Positions 38,860 through 48,264 of a DNA stretch of 64,000 bases are shown piece by piece (positions within the stretch are counted from its first letter, which is position 1; each line of letters starts with the position of its first letter). The notes beneath the pieces were generated by a model, which was not told the origin of the DNA, did not search any database, and saw nothing but the letters and a program-made list of their open reading frames with translations. Origin of the DNA: Candidatus Pelagibacter sp. (GTDB lineage Bacteria; Pseudomonadota; Alphaproteobacteria; Pelagibacterales; Pelagibacteraceae); NCBI GenBank assembly GCA_028139285.1, contig JAOINI010000002.1, forward strand, positions 56,837 to 120,836, given 5' to 3'. The translations under genes were made by a program, and so were the position numbers.

Positions 38860-39323
38860 TTTTTACTTAATCTTTTCAATTTTTTTTTTTTTATTCTCCA
38901 TCTTGATCCCTGTCTCACAATGTAACCAATACAATTTTTTGACCCACACCTACAAGGAAACTGCTTGTAGTCTTCGTCATAACTAAAACCATAATCGTAA
39001 GATAGTTCGTCATTTTTTCTAATATCTTTAAGAGCATATACCCAAACTTTTAAGCCAGATCCAGCAGCTTCACAGTTTGGATCACATGAATGATTTATTA
39101 ATCTTGCTACATTGAATTTAAAATCTCCGTCGAGGTCGTATTTTTTATTTAAATTAAAAAGATAAATAGCCTTTTCATTATCAAATTTAGAACTTTCCTG
39201 TGACTGTCGTCTGGTAATTATTTTTCCTTTATATTCAATAATCTTAGTACCTTTTTTTATATCACAGTTAGCGTACAAACCATTTTTATCTATCTTTGAT
39301 TTTTTGACCTTGTATAGTTTCAC
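38856..39323 (-). CDS. SET-domain protein (putative protein-lysine methyltransferase)
   Basis: A 155-residue protein that is essentially a bare SET domain with a post-SET region. It has GLYANCDIKKGTKIIEYKGK at the start. RLINHSCDPN (74-83) and ELSYDYG (106-112) form the SAM site and the lysine channel. Cys80, Cys124, Cys126 and Cys131 match the four-Cys zinc site of post-SET enzymes. By family it transfers a methyl group from SAM to a lysine side chain. Bacterial SET proteins exist but their targets are largely unknown. The basic tail (KKKKLKRLSKK) could bind nucleic acid or ribosome. It is embedded between dapE (4-bp overlap) and a glycosyltransferase. Confidence 0.88.
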   Translation of the reverse strand: MKLYKVKKSKIDKNGLYANCDIKKGTKIIEYKGKIITRRQSQESSKFDNEKAIYLFNLNKKYDLDGDFKFNVARLINHSCDPNCEAAGSGLKVWVYALKDIRKNDELSYDYGFSYDEDYKQFPCRCGSKNCIGYIVRQGSRWRIKKKKLKRLSKK

Positions 39324-40477
39324 TTAAAGTACTCAACTAAAATATTGGTATATATTTTTGTTAGTTTTTTTAAGTCAGTTAATGAGACACATTCATCAAC
39401 TTTATGCATAGTTTTATTTACCAAACCAAATTCAAGACACGGTGCAATCTTTTTAATAAATCTTGCGTCTGAAGTGCCTCCAGTTGTAGAAAATTTAGGA
39501 TTTATTCTTGTTATCTTTTTAATAATTTTTTTAGCTAAAAATATAGTTTTCTCTGGCTTTGTAAGAAAAGCCTCTCCATTTGCAATGTAATCAATTTTAT
39601 ATTTGCACTTATTTTTATTACTTATTTTTTTTACAATCAAATTAATTTTTTTCTTCAAAGATGAAGAAGTATGTAAATTATTATATCTTATATTAAACTG
39701 TGCTCTTGCTCTTGCAGGAATAACATTATGTGCCTTATTATTTACATTTATTGAAGTAAATTCTAAATTTGAAGGTTGAAAATTTTTGTTCCCTTTATCT
39801 AATTTTTTTTCTTTAAGTTTTTTACATATAGCCACTAGTGTGTTTATAGGATTTATCGAAAGGTGAGGATATGCAATATGCCCTTGAGTGCCAGAAATTT
39901 CAATTTTTCCTGACAAACTACCTCTCCTCCCAATTTTAATCATTTCTCCAAGTTTATTTGGGTTGGTTGGCTCTCCCACTATACAAAAATCAATTTTTTC
40001 TTTTTTTTTTCTTAAATAATCTACAACTTTTTTAGTGCCATTTATTGCGTGTCCTTCTTCATCACCAGTAATTAAAAAACTAATTGATCCGTTAAATTTT
40101 TTGTTTTTTTGTAAAAAATTACTTACAGCTGCAGCAAAACAAGCTATTGAACTCTTCATATCGTTGGCACCTCTTCCAATCAAATAATTTTTTTTTACCA
40201 TTGGTTTGAAAGGATTGACCGTCCAATCTTTTAAATTACCAGGCGGAACAACATCAGTATGCCCAGCGTAACAAAGGTTTGGTCCTTTTTTACCTATTCG
40301 CGCATAAAGATTTTTTATTGGTTTACTTTTTTTGTCTTTAAACTCAAGTATTTTACAGCTAAAACCTAATTTTTTTAATTTATTGCTTAAAAATTTTATT
40401 GCTCCCATGTCTTCAGGAGTAATACTTGGAAATTTAATTAAATCTTTAGATAATTGTAATTCGTTAATTATTGTCAT
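39320..40477 (-). CDS. dapE: Succinyl-diaminopimelate desuccinylase
   Basis: A 385-residue M20-family metallohydrolase in lysine/diaminopimelate synthesis. Metal-site motifs are CYAGHTDVVPPG near 69-80, GRGANDMKSS near 97-106 and TGDEEGHAINGTKK near 132-145. It follows dapD with a 1-bp overlap, giving two steps of the succinylase route in one unit. Confidence 0.95.
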   Translation of the reverse strand: MTIINELQLSKDLIKFPSITPEDMGAIKFLSNKLKKLGFSCKILEFKDKKSKPIKNLYARIGKKGPNLCYAGHTDVVPPGNLKDWTVNPFKPMVKKNYLIGRGANDMKSSIACFAAAVSNFLQKNKKFNGSISFLITGDEEGHAINGTKKVVDYLRKKKEKIDFCIVGEPTNPNKLGEMIKIGRRGSLSGKIEISGTQGHIAYPHLSINPINTLVAICKKLKEKKLDKGNKNFQPSNLEFTSINVNNKAHNVIPARARAQFNIRYNNLHTSSSLKKKINLIVKKISNKNKCKYKIDYIANGEAFLTKPEKTIFLAKKIIKKITRINPKFSTTGGTSDARFIKKIAPCLEFGLVNKTMHKVDECVSLTDLKKLTKIYTNILVEYFK

Positions 40478-41304
40478 TAATCTCTAAGCAAGTCATTAAT
40501 AGAAGTTTTGCTTCTAGTTTTTTCATCAACTTTTTTAACTATAACCGCACAATACAACGATGGCCCATTAGCATTAGATTTGTTAGGTAAGCTTCCTGGA
40601 ACTACAACTGAATATGCAGGAACCTTACCATAATGTATTTCTCCTGAGTTTCTATCTACTATTTTTGTTGATGCACCGATGTAAACTCCCATTGATAATA
40701 CTGCACCTTCTTCAACTAAAACACCTTCAGCAATTTCAGATCTAGCACCGATAAAACAATTATCTTCAATAATAACTGGATCAGCTTGAAGTGGTTCTAA
40801 TACACCCCCAATACCTGCACCTCCTGAGATATGACAATTTTTACCAACTTGGGCACATGAGCCAACAGAGGCCCAAGTGTCAATCATTGTGCCTTCATCG
40901 ATATAAGCTCCGAGATTCACAAAACTTGGCATTAAAACTACGTTATTAGCAATGTATGCTCCTTTTCTAACGACTCCATTAGGCACATGTCGATAACCTG
41001 CTTTTTTCCAATCTTTTTCTTTCCATTTAACTGTTTTTCCAGGCACTTTGTCATACCATGTAGTGTAAGGTCCCTTCATCATTTCCATTTTATTAATTCT
41101 AAAGCTTAACAAAATCGCTTTTTTAATCCATTGATTTACAACCCAATTACCATTTAGCTTATTTGCTACTCTAATTTTCCCATTATCGACTAGATTAATA
41201 GTTTCATTAATAGCTTTTACTAATTTTTTGTCAGACTTCGGGCCGACTTTTTCTTTTTTCTTAAAACTTTCATTAATTATTTTTTCAAGTTTATCGTAGT
41301 TCAT
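40477..41304 (-). CDS. dapD: Tetrahydrodipicolinate N-succinyltransferase
   Basis: A 275-residue left-handed beta-helix (hexapeptide-repeat) acyltransferase. [23 protein letters not shown] and [29 protein letters not shown] motifs are clear. It makes N-succinyl-2-amino-6-ketopimelate from succinyl-CoA. It overlaps the HAD hydrolase gene by 14 bp. Confidence 0.96.
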   Translation of the reverse strand: MNYDKLEKIINESFKKKEKVGPKSDKKLVKAINETINLVDNGKIRVANKLNGNWVVNQWIKKAILLSFRINKMEMMKGPYTTWYDKVPGKTVKWKEKDWKKAGYRHVPNGVVRKGAYIANNVVLMPSFVNLGAYIDEGTMIDTWASVGSCAQVGKNCHISGGAGIGGVLEPLQADPVIIEDNCFIGARSEIAEGVLVEEGAVLSMGVYIGASTKIVDRNSGEIHYGKVPAYSVVVPGSLPNKSNANGPSLYCAVIVKKVDEKTRSKTSINDLLRD

Positions 41305-41956
41305 TAATCTCCTTTAAAAATTTTGCCAGGTTGTCAGTCTTATAATCAATGAATTCTGAGTCTGAATATTTAGCTGCCCATGGTTCATCATTTTTAATCC
41401 AAACAGTTTTCATCCCTAATTCGTATGCTGGCTTTAAATTCCTTGCAATATCTTCAAAGAATATACAATATTGTGGCTCAATTTTGTAATTTTCTACTAA
41501 TTTTTTGTACGGTTCCTTGGAGGGCTTTGGAATAAATTCACAATCTCTTATATCAAAAATTCCATCAAAAAGCTTATCTATACCAATTTTTTTTGTAACA
41601 TTTAGCGCATGAGCTCTAGAACCATTGGTAAAAATTATTTTTTTTCCCTCTAATTTTTTAATTTCGTCCTCTAAATCTTTGTCTTTGTCCAAAAAACTTA
41701 GATCTACATCATGAACAAACTCTAAAAATTCATCAGCATCTATTTTATGGTTTTTTATCATTCCGTTTAAGGTCGTATTATATTCTTGAAAATAGTTTTT
41801 TTGAATTTTTCTGGCCTCTTCAAGCCCGATGTTTAATTTATCAGAGATAAATTTTGACATTTTTTTATCAACTTGGTCAAACACTTTAGTAGCCCCATCA
41901 TAAAGTGTGTTATCTAAATCAAATAACCAAAATTTTATATTTGTTAAGTCTTTCAT
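41291..41956 (-). CDS. HAD-family hydrolase (pyrimidine 5'-nucleotidase type)
   Basis: A 221-residue HAD hydrolase with motif [11 protein letters not shown] (nucleophile Asp13, Asp15), motif [11 protein letters not shown], a motif III Lys in PKPSKEPY, and motif [18 protein letters not shown]. The architecture matches the Sdt1/pyrimidine 5'-nucleotidase group. The actual substrate is unknown. It sits between dapD and argB with overlaps of 14 and 4 bp, so it is part of that operon. Confidence 0.85.
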   Translation of the reverse strand: MKDLTNIKFWLFDLDNTLYDGATKVFDQVDKKMSKFISDKLNIGLEEARKIQKNYFQEYNTTLNGMIKNHKIDADEFLEFVHDVDLSFLDKDKDLEDEIKKLEGKKIIFTNGSRAHALNVTKKIGIDKLFDGIFDIRDCEFIPKPSKEPYKKLVENYKIEPQYCIFFEDIARNLKPAYELGMKTVWIKNDEPWAAKYSDSEFIDYKTDNLAKFLKEINELR

Positions 41957-42822
41957 TCTCTTATTAGTGTTCCAGATCCCTTATCAGAAAATATTTCATG
42001 TAAAATCGAATGAGGTTTTCTTCCATCTAGAATTACCACACCCCTGACCCCATTTTGAACAGCATCAACACAATTTTCTATTTTGGGAATCATCCCACCT
42101 TGCACAACTTTCCATTTTATAAGATTTTCAAGATCGAGAGGTTTAATTTCCGATATTAATTGTTTTTGATCATCGTATACACCCTCAACATTTGTCATTA
42201 AAATAAGTCTTCTTGATTTAATTTTTTTTGCAATCGCGCTAGCCGCTGTATCTCCATTGATATTATATGTTTGATTATGCTTTCCTAAACCTAAAGGAGC
42301 TATAATCGGAATTTTATTATCGTTGAGTGCACTTTGAATTAAGTTATCGTTTATATTATTAGGTATTCCAACAAAACCAAGTTCCTCTCTTTCAGGCTTA
42401 ACTTCAATTATATTTTTAGTCTTAGTATGAAATGATGTTGCTTCAGAGCCTAATTTTTTTAGAGAGCTTACTATATCATTGTTAAAATCGATTAAGACTT
42501 CTTCTACAGTATTAATTATATTTTTATCAGTAACCCTTAAACCATTAATAAATTTTGATATAATCTTTTTCTTTTCTAACTCTCTTTTGATCCTTGGGCC
42601 ACCACCGTGAACCACTATAATAGATAAACCTAATTTATTTAAAACATTTATATCTGATATAAAGTTATTAAACACGTTTCTATCTATAAGAACATTTCCC
42701 CCGTATTTGATTACTATTTTTTCCTTTTCATATTTTTTTACATATTTCTGAACAACATTAATATTTGGTGCTTTCTCAGGCCAAAATTTTTTTATCTCGT
42801 CTAGAGAAATATTTTTTGACAT
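41953..42822 (-). CDS. argB: Acetylglutamate kinase
   Basis: A 289-residue amino-acid kinase that phosphorylates N-acetylglutamate. VIKYGGNVL near 37-45, VVHGGGPRIKREL near 71-83 and NINGDTAASAIA are family sites. It follows yidC directly (stop and start adjacent). In several alphaproteobacteria engB lies between yidC and argB; here it does not. Confidence 0.95.
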   Translation of the reverse strand: MSKNISLDEIKKFWPEKAPNINVVQKYVKKYEKEKIVIKYGGNVLIDRNVFNNFISDINVLNKLGLSIIVVHGGGPRIKRELEKKKIISKFINGLRVTDKNIINTVEEVLIDFNNDIVSSLKKLGSEATSFHTKTKNIIEVKPEREELGFVGIPNNINDNLIQSALNDNKIPIIAPLGLGKHNQTYNINGDTAASAIAKKIKSRRLILMTNVEGVYDDQKQLISEIKPLDLENLIKWKVVQGGMIPKIENCVDAVQNGVRGVVILDGRKPHSILHEIFSDKGSGTLIRE

Positions 42823-44508
42823 TTAATTTGTTTTCACAGTCGTTTTTTTAACAATTACATATTGCTGAGCTATTGTAAGAATATTATTTATCGTCCAATA
42901 AACAACTAAACCAGAAGGGAAAGATGCAAGTATTATTGTTAAAAATAATGGAAAGAAGGCAAATATTTTTGCTTGAATTGGATCAGCAGGTGCTGGATTT
43001 AATTTTTGCTGAACCCACATTGAGACTCCCATCAAGATTGGCCAAATTCCAATTATCATAAACCCTGGAGGATCCCAAGGTATTAAGCCAAATAAATTAA
43101 ATAATGAAGTTGGATCTTGAGCTGACAAATCTTTTATCCAGCCAAAAAATGGTTGATGTCTCATTTCAAGAGAAATGAAGAGCATCTTATATATTGCAAA
43201 AAAGAAAGGTATTTGTATCAATACAGGTAAGCACCCTGACGCAGGATTAATCTTTTCTTTTCTGTACAAAGCCATCATCTCCTGCTGCAATTTTACTTTA
43301 TCATCTTTATGCAGCTCTTTGAGTCTCATCATCTCTGGCTGAACTGCTTTCATTTTTGCCATTGATCTAAATGAGAAATTGGCCAGTGGGAAGAAAATTA
43401 GTCTTATTGCAATAGTTAATAAAACGATAGCTGTTCCAAAATTTCCAGAAATTTTAAATAAATAATCTATTATAAAAAATAGGGGTTTAGTAAAAAAATA
43501 GAACCAACCCCAGTCAATGACTAAGTCAAATTTTTTAATATTTTGATTTGCTGCGTAACCATCAATTGTCTCAACTTCCTTAGCAGCAACAAATAATCTC
43601 AATTCATTTACTCCTGAAGATGATTTGCTAATAGTTGTGGGTTTATTAATTATGTAATTTGCTTTAAAACCATTTTCATAAAGAAAAGTAGATTTAAAAT
43701 TTTTACCTGTCTCAGGAACAAAAGCAGTCATCCAGTATTTGTCTGTTATTCCAAGCCAACCTTCGTTAGACTCTCTAACAATTTTCTTCTCCTTAACATC
43801 GTCATAATCATCCTCTTTTAGTTCATCATCAAAAACTCCAATAAAACCCTCATGTTGAATATAAAAATTTTGAATATCATCTGGGATTTTATTTCTTGTC
43901 ATTTGAGCATACGGAAATAGCTCTATTGAGGAACTAGAATTATTTTTTACCTGCTGGGAAATCTTAAATAAATATTTATTGTCTAACTCAATCCTTTTTT
44001 CAAAAGTTACTCCTTCTTTATTGTTCCACTGTAAAGTAACCGGTGACGTATTACTTAAAATATTATTTCCTTTAACTCTCCATATAGTGTCTTTAGTCGG
44101 AACTTTAATTTTGTTTCCAATACTTGTCCATCCTGTCTCTATATAAAAACCATTTTCAGTGTTTGACGGATTCAAAAAAATAATATTTTTTCCATCTTCA
44201 ACTTTCTGTTTATGCTTTTTAAAAGATATATCGTCAATTAAAGCACCCTGTAAATTTATTGAACCAGTTATACTATCATTTTCAATTTTTACTCTTTTAC
44301 TATTACTAATAGACTCTTCTCTTGTGAGTTTTTTAACTGTTTGTTGCTGATTAATTGTTGGAGCAATAGAATTTTGTTCAACTTTCTTTTCAATTTTTTG
44401 ATTATCTTTTTGATCTATAGGTTTTCTGGGTGTTTCGAAGAATGCACCCCAAAAAAGTAAAACTGACATTGAAAGAGCAATTGCTACAAAAACATTTTTA
44501 TTATCCAT
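42823..44508 (-). CDS. yidC: Membrane protein insertase YidC
   Basis: A 561-residue YidC from ATG 44508 (MDNKNVFVAIALSMSVLLF). An upstream in-frame start at 44541 would lie inside yidD and is unlikely. It has an N-terminal membrane anchor, a large periplasmic beta-sandwich domain (about residues 60-330) and a C-terminal core of five helices with LFFPLANFSFRSMAKMK and NPASGCLPVLIQIPFFFAIY. It inserts membrane proteins alone or with SecYEG. It overlaps yidD by 8 bp. Confidence 0.96.
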   Translation of the reverse strand: MDNKNVFVAIALSMSVLLFWGAFFETPRKPIDQKDNQKIEKKVEQNSIAPTINQQQTVKKLTREESISNSKRVKIENDSITGSINLQGALIDDISFKKHKQKVEDGKNIIFLNPSNTENGFYIETGWTSIGNKIKVPTKDTIWRVKGNNILSNTSPVTLQWNNKEGVTFEKRIELDNKYLFKISQQVKNNSSSSIELFPYAQMTRNKIPDDIQNFYIQHEGFIGVFDDELKEDDYDDVKEKKIVRESNEGWLGITDKYWMTAFVPETGKNFKSTFLYENGFKANYIINKPTTISKSSSGVNELRLFVAAKEVETIDGYAANQNIKKFDLVIDWGWFYFFTKPLFFIIDYLFKISGNFGTAIVLLTIAIRLIFFPLANFSFRSMAKMKAVQPEMMRLKELHKDDKVKLQQEMMALYRKEKINPASGCLPVLIQIPFFFAIYKMLFISLEMRHQPFFGWIKDLSAQDPTSLFNLFGLIPWDPPGFMIIGIWPILMGVSMWVQQKLNPAPADPIQAKIFAFFPLFLTIILASFPSGLVVYWTINNILTIAQQYVIVKKTTVKTN

Positions 44509-44752
44509 TTTTACTTTCCTTTTTATTAGTGCTTGGAACAAAATCTAAACCATCTCCTCCCCCCAAAATTTTAAAGGGATGACATTTTAAAATTCTTTTC
44601 AAACCTAATTTAAGACCTTGTGTGAGACCTTGGGTCTTAAGAGCCTCAATAAAATATTCTGAACAAGTCGGTAAAAATCTACACCTACTTCCTAGTAATG
44701 GCGAAATAAGATATTGATAGATTTTAATTATAAAAACTAGAAATTTTGTCAT
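44501..44752 (-). CDS. yidD: Membrane protein insertion efficiency factor YidD
   Basis: An 83-residue YidD with KIYQYLISPLLGSRCRFLPTCSEYF and the C-terminal CHPFKILGGGDGLDFVP. This small membrane-associated protein assists YidC and is almost always found between rnpA and yidC, as here. Confidence 0.95.
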   Translation of the reverse strand: MTKFLVFIIKIYQYLISPLLGSRCRFLPTCSEYFIEALKTQGLTQGLKLGLKRILKCHPFKILGGGDGLDFVPSTNKKESKNG

Positions 44753-45099
44753 TTTTTTAATTTACTAAAACTTTTCTCCATTAATGGCAAAAGCACATCT
44801 TGTTTTTGAGCATAAGCATTAGATTTACCAAAAACTATATAAGTGTAATCCTTATTAATTGCACCTCTTTTTTTTAGTAATTTTTGAACTATTGCTTTTA
44901 ATTTTCTTTTAATTTTGTTTCTTTTTACCGCATTTCCAATTTTTTTTTTCATTACAAAACTTATAAGCAAATTTTTTTTATCTTTAGGTTTGAAAAAATT
45001 TTTTGCTGCAAAAATAGAAAAATAATCAGAATGAACTTTTTTTTCTTTAAGAGCTTTTTTGAATTGGTTGCTTTTTTTTAAACTTTCAAGCCTAACCAT
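44749..45099 (-). CDS. rnpA: Ribonuclease P protein component
   Basis: A 116-residue RnpA. The conserved RNR-type motif appears as KRNKIKRKLK near residues 58-67, preceded by VMKKKIGNAV. It binds RNase P RNA and helps cut tRNA 5' leaders, a step directly relevant to the two stop-codon/tRNA junctions in this window. It overlaps yidD by 4 bp and starts 6 bp after rpmH. Confidence 0.93.
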   Translation of the reverse strand: MVRLESLKKSNQFKKALKEKKVHSDYFSIFAAKNFFKPKDKKNLLISFVMKKKIGNAVKRNKIKRKLKAIVQKLLKKRGAINKDYTYIVFGKSNAYAQKQDVLLPLMEKSFSKLKK

Positions 45100-45105
45100 T
45101 TAAAT

Positions 45106-45240
45106 TTAAGTTGATAGTGTTTTTCTTCCTTTAGCTCGTCTGCGTGCGATAAGCTGTCTACCAGCTTTAGTTGCCATTCTGGATCTGAAACCATGTCTTC
45201 TTTTTCTTACTAAATTGCTAGGTTGATAAGTTCTTTTCAT
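45106..45240 (-). CDS. rpmH: Ribosomal protein bL34
   Basis: A 44-residue bL34, [18 protein letters not shown] onward, ending [12 protein letters not shown]. Its short length makes it easy to miss, but the identity is unambiguous. It is the first gene of the leftward rpmH-rnpA-yidD-yidC-argB order. Confidence 0.97.
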   Translation of the reverse strand: MKRTYQPSNLVRKRRHGFRSRMATKAGRQLIARRRAKGRKTLST

Positions 45241-45258
45241 AAATATTTAAAGGTATAT

Positions 45259-45288
45259 ATTTTAATTGCAGTCTGTTGTACAGGTAAA
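45259..45288 (-). promoter_or_regulatory. Candidate promoter for the rpmH operon
   Basis: Read on the minus strand, TTTACC (45288-45283) and TAAAAT (45264-45259) are spaced by 18 nt and lie just upstream of the rpmH start at 45240, leaving a very short leader. The other side of this 50-bp gap must also hold the start signals of the rightward TVP38-family gene. Sequence-only inference. Confidence 0.3.
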
Positions 45289-45290
45289 TT

Positions 45291-46013
45291 ATGGGTAAAA
45301 ATTTGAAAATATTTTTGGGAGTTTCTTATTTATTAATATTGTTTTTTTTCCTATATTTTATTTTCATATCTATTGAGATTAACAGACTTAATGATTTCGC
45401 TTACTATAAAGAAATTCAATCAAATTTAGAAGCTTATATAAGTAACAATATTCTCATAAATGCAATTTACTTTTTTGTATTTGCCATATTTTGGGTAACA
45501 TTGCTAGGTTTTGGGTCACCTATTTTAATTATCTCAGGAATATTATTTGGACAAGTCATTGGCACATTAATTTCAGTGATCTCAATTTCAATAGGAGCTT
45601 TATTATTATATTCTATTGGTAATTTCTTTTTTAGAGATCTAATTAAATCTATTTTAGAAAAAAAATTTATTAAATATATTCAATTATTTCAAAAAAATGA
45701 ATTCTTCTATTTTTTTATATATAGGTTTGTAGGTGGACTTGGAGTTCCATTTGGATTGCAAAATTTAATTCCAATTTTATTTGGAATGAAAAAGTTAAAT
45801 TACTTTTTAGCCAGTTTTTTTGGATTTATACCTGGGTTTTTTATAATTAATACAATTGGGGCTGGATTAAATACTTATATTTCCCAAGCAGATAATTTCA
45901 GTACTCTTGATTTCATTTTTACTCCAGAGATTTATTTACCAATTCTCATGTTTTCTGTTTTAATGCTTTTTTCGATAATTTTAAAAAAAAAATTTTTTAA
46001 TGATACAAATTAA
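45291..46013 (+). CDS. TVP38/TMEM64 family membrane protein
   Basis: A 240-residue protein with about six membrane segments. It contains the SNARE-associated/DedA-like core: GSPILIISGILFGQVIGTL near 75-93, and a second half with YRFVGGLGVPFGLQNLIPILFG near 144-165. The family is linked to lipid scrambling or transport, and no single substrate is established. It overlaps the next gene by 14 bp. Confidence 0.82.
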   Translation: MGKNLKIFLGVSYLLILFFFLYFIFISIEINRLNDFAYYKEIQSNLEAYISNNILINAIYFFVFAIFWVTLLGFGSPILIISGILFGQVIGTLISVISISIGALLLYSIGNFFFRDLIKSILEKKFIKYIQLFQKNEFFYFFIYRFVGGLGVPFGLQNLIPILFGMKKLNYFLASFFGFIPGFFIINTIGAGLNTYISQADNFSTLDFIFTPEIYLPILMFSVLMLFSIILKKKFFNDTN

Positions 46014-47730
46014 TAAAAACATTTTATCAGAAGATTTAAGTCCATATCTTAAACAACATAAAGATAACCCGGTTCATTGGCAAACTTGGTCTAAAGATTG
46101 TATAGAATTTGCAAAAAAGAATAAAAAACCAATTTTATTAAGTATTGGTTATGCTAGCTGTCATTGGTGCCACGTTATGGCTCATGAAAGTTTTGAGGAT
46201 ATTGAAACTGCTAAGTTAATGAACGAATTATTTGTAAATGTTAAAGTTGATAGGGAGGAAAGGCCTGATTTAGATTTTATTTTTCAAAGTTCATTTCAAT
46301 TATTTAATCAAACAGGAGGCGGTTGGCCTTTAACCATGTTTTTAGATGAAAATGGAGTTCCTTTTATGGGTGGCACTTACTTTCCAAAAGAGCCAAGACA
46401 TGGTTTGCCTTCCTTTAGAGAAATTCTTCAAAAAGTTTCAGATACCTATAAAGAACAAAGAGAAAATATAATAAAACAAAAAAGCTTAATAATTAAAAAT
46501 TTAGATTTAAAAAAAAATGCCGTTTTAAGTCAAGAACTCGAACCTATTATTGAAATATCTTTGAATAATTTAGATACAGTAAAAGGCGGTTACAAAGGTG
46601 CACCAAAATTTCCTACGTTTAATTTATATGAAACTCTTCTTTATTTTTATAATAAATCAAGAGATAAAAAATACTTTGAGCCGGTAGAACTTATAATAAA
46701 ACAACTTTGCTCAAAAGGAATTTATGATCATGTTGATGGAGGTATTGCACGATATACAGTGGATGAAGATTGGATAGTTCCACATTTTGAGAAAATGTTA
46801 TACGATAATTCACAATTTGTTTTACTATTATCAAAGTATTGTAAAATAAAATCGGAAGTTTATTTCAAAGAAAAATTAGAGCAAACAATTGAGTTCCTAA
46901 TAAATAACTTCAGAAATAACGAAGGCTTTTTAGGCTCAGCTTATGATGCAGATAGCGATGGAGAAGAGGGTAAATATTATGTTTTCTCGTATCATGAAAT
47001 TAAAGAAATAGAGAATATTGATAGGTATTTTGAAATCAAACCCGAGGGAAATTGGGAGAATAAAATTATATTAGTAGAAAAAGAAAAGCCAAATAAAACC
47101 ATCTTAAAAAAACTTTCAGAAATAAGAATGAAACGAAATAAACCATTTTTTGATGATAAGACACAATTAGATTTAAACTCTTTAATGGTAAGCGCTTTAG
47201 TTGCTGCTAATGAAATATTACCTGAAAAAAAATATTTGAAGTTAGCAGAAGAGCTTTTTTCCAAAATTGAAAAAAAATATTTAGAAAATAAAATTTTTCA
47301 TAGCTATTCCGAAAATATAGTCTTTATTGAAGACTACGCTTTTCTTGTAAGTTCACTCATTGATCTTTCTGATAAAACTATGAATTTTAAATACAAAGAT
47401 TTAGCCAAAAAATTTTCACATGAAGCAATTAATAAATTCTATTTAAATGATAAAAATATTTTTCAGAAAAATCCTATTACAAATTGCGATGTTTTTTTTA
47501 AACCTATTGATATTGGTGATAATACTATTCCCAATGGAAATGCAATTATGCTCATTAATTTTGTAAGACTTGGTATGATGGAAGAAGCAAAAAAACTATC
47601 AGAAAGTTTAAATGGATATTTGAATATTTATAAAAACCACATGATGACCTCTTTAAGGGCTATTGATTTTTTTAATAACATAAAAGACGGAAAAAATTGC
47701 AACGAACAAGGTTGTAAAATTGATGTTTAA
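46000..47730 (+). CDS. Thioredoxin-domain protein of the DUF255/YyaL family
   Basis: A 576-residue protein. The N-terminal thioredoxin-like domain has LSPYLKQHKDNPVHW and the CxxC-type centre C54-H-W-C57, with VKVDREERPDLD following. The C-terminal half is an (alpha/alpha)6-type barrel like glycosyl hydrolases or epimerases, with HVDGGIARYTVDEDWIVPHFEKML. The family (SPATA20 in animals) has no settled function. The family length is usually 600-700; this copy is slightly short at the C-terminus but keeps all early motifs. Confidence 0.88.
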   Translation: MIQINKNILSEDLSPYLKQHKDNPVHWQTWSKDCIEFAKKNKKPILLSIGYASCHWCHVMAHESFEDIETAKLMNELFVNVKVDREERPDLDFIFQSSFQLFNQTGGGWPLTMFLDENGVPFMGGTYFPKEPRHGLPSFREILQKVSDTYKEQRENIIKQKSLIIKNLDLKKNAVLSQELEPIIEISLNNLDTVKGGYKGAPKFPTFNLYETLLYFYNKSRDKKYFEPVELIIKQLCSKGIYDHVDGGIARYTVDEDWIVPHFEKMLYDNSQFVLLLSKYCKIKSEVYFKEKLEQTIEFLINNFRNNEGFLGSAYDADSDGEEGKYYVFSYHEIKEIENIDRYFEIKPEGNWENKIILVEKEKPNKTILKKLSEIRMKRNKPFFDDKTQLDLNSLMVSALVAANEILPEKKYLKLAEELFSKIEKKYLENKIFHSYSENIVFIEDYAFLVSSLIDLSDKTMNFKYKDLAKKFSHEAINKFYLNDKNIFQKNPITNCDVFFKPIDIGDNTIPNGNAIMLINFVRLGMMEEAKKLSESLNGYLNIYKNHMMTSLRAIDFFNNIKDGKNCNEQGCKIDV

Positions 47731-47911
47731 AAACGTAAATTGGATAGTTTGGCTGGTCCTTATAATTTTATGGAACTATGGTTTCCCACAAGCTACACCA
47801 TTTCAAGATGTAGCAGTTGCCGTAATTTTGTCGATTTTGTTTATAATTATTGAATTGCTACAATCAAGATACTTGAAAAAAAGTAGTTCAAGAAGTAAAT
47901 TCGATAAATAA
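47723..47911 (+). CDS. Small two-helix membrane protein
   Basis: A 62-residue protein from ATG 47723 (a TTG at 47720 is possible). There are two hydrophobic helices, about residues 6-17 and 27-45, with a basic tail RYLKKSSSRSKFDK. It overlaps the DUF255 gene by 8 bp, implying coupled translation. No family recognised; function unknown. Confidence 0.6.
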   Translation: MFKNVNWIVWLVLIILWNYGFPQATPFQDVAVAVILSILFIIIELLQSRYLKKSSSRSKFDK

Positions 47912-47913
47912 TG

Positions 47914-47919
47914 AAGGAG
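47914..47919 (+). promoter_or_regulatory. Strong Shine-Dalgarno sequence
   Basis: AAGGAG lies 8 nt before the ATG at 47928. Most genes in this window have no recognisable Shine-Dalgarno box, so this one supports the small basic gene as real and well translated. Confidence 0.6.
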
Positions 47920-47927
47920 CGCTTAAT

Positions 47928-48122
47928 ATGGGAATTCACTATGATTACAAATCGACACGTGGTGATAAAGCTATGAAAAAAGAAGCAAAAAGAAAAGCAC
48001 GTATTGAGCAGAGAAGAGCTAGGCGATCAAGCACAAATCCCAAAGGTTCAGAGCACGACACAATGCACGACATTAATAAGCCTATTACGCTTGAGGATTT
48101 AACAAATCCAGACAAAAATTAA
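47928..48122 (+). CDS. Small basic protein
   Basis: A 64-residue protein with a highly basic centre (KKEAKRKARIEQRRARR, about residues 17-33) and an acidic tail ending LEDLTNPDKN. It could be a nucleic-acid or ribosome-binding protein by charge alone. Family not recognised. It has a strong ribosome-binding site and lies in the run of small genes before dcd. Confidence 0.6.
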   Translation: MGIHYDYKSTRGDKAMKKEAKRKARIEQRRARRSSTNPKGSEHDTMHDINKPITLEDLTNPDKN

Positions 48123-48129
48123 TATTTTA

Positions 48130-48264
48130 ATGAAATCTTTTGCTAAGAAAGATTTATTATTGAAAAAACGTGAGGCTGCATTAAAAAAAAATTTAAAAAA
48201 AAGAAAAAATTATAAATTATTAACCAAACAAAAAAATGCCAGTACTTTCAGACAAGTGGATTAA
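48130..48264 (+). CDS. Small Lys-rich protein overlapping dcd
   Basis: A 44-residue frame from ATG 48130 to TAA 48264. It is a Lys/Leu amphipathic sequence with [18 protein letters not shown], reminiscent of the tiny ALRANLKRRK-type proteins seen in alphaproteobacteria. It overlaps the dcd start by 29 bp. The position right after the preceding stop and before dcd supports a coupled small gene, but its length keeps confidence moderate. Confidence 0.45.
   Translation: MKSFAKKDLLLKKREAALKKNLKKRKNYKLLTKQKNASTFRQVD

Noticed and set aside
42822..42823. Loss of engB between yidC and argB as a rearrangement signal
   Set aside because: The absence is real here, but the gene may lie elsewhere and gene order varies; not strong enough for a finding.
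44509..44541. Longer YidC start at 44541
   Set aside because: It would lie inside yidD and add a non-hydrophobic basic leader; the standard membrane anchor starts at ATG 44508.
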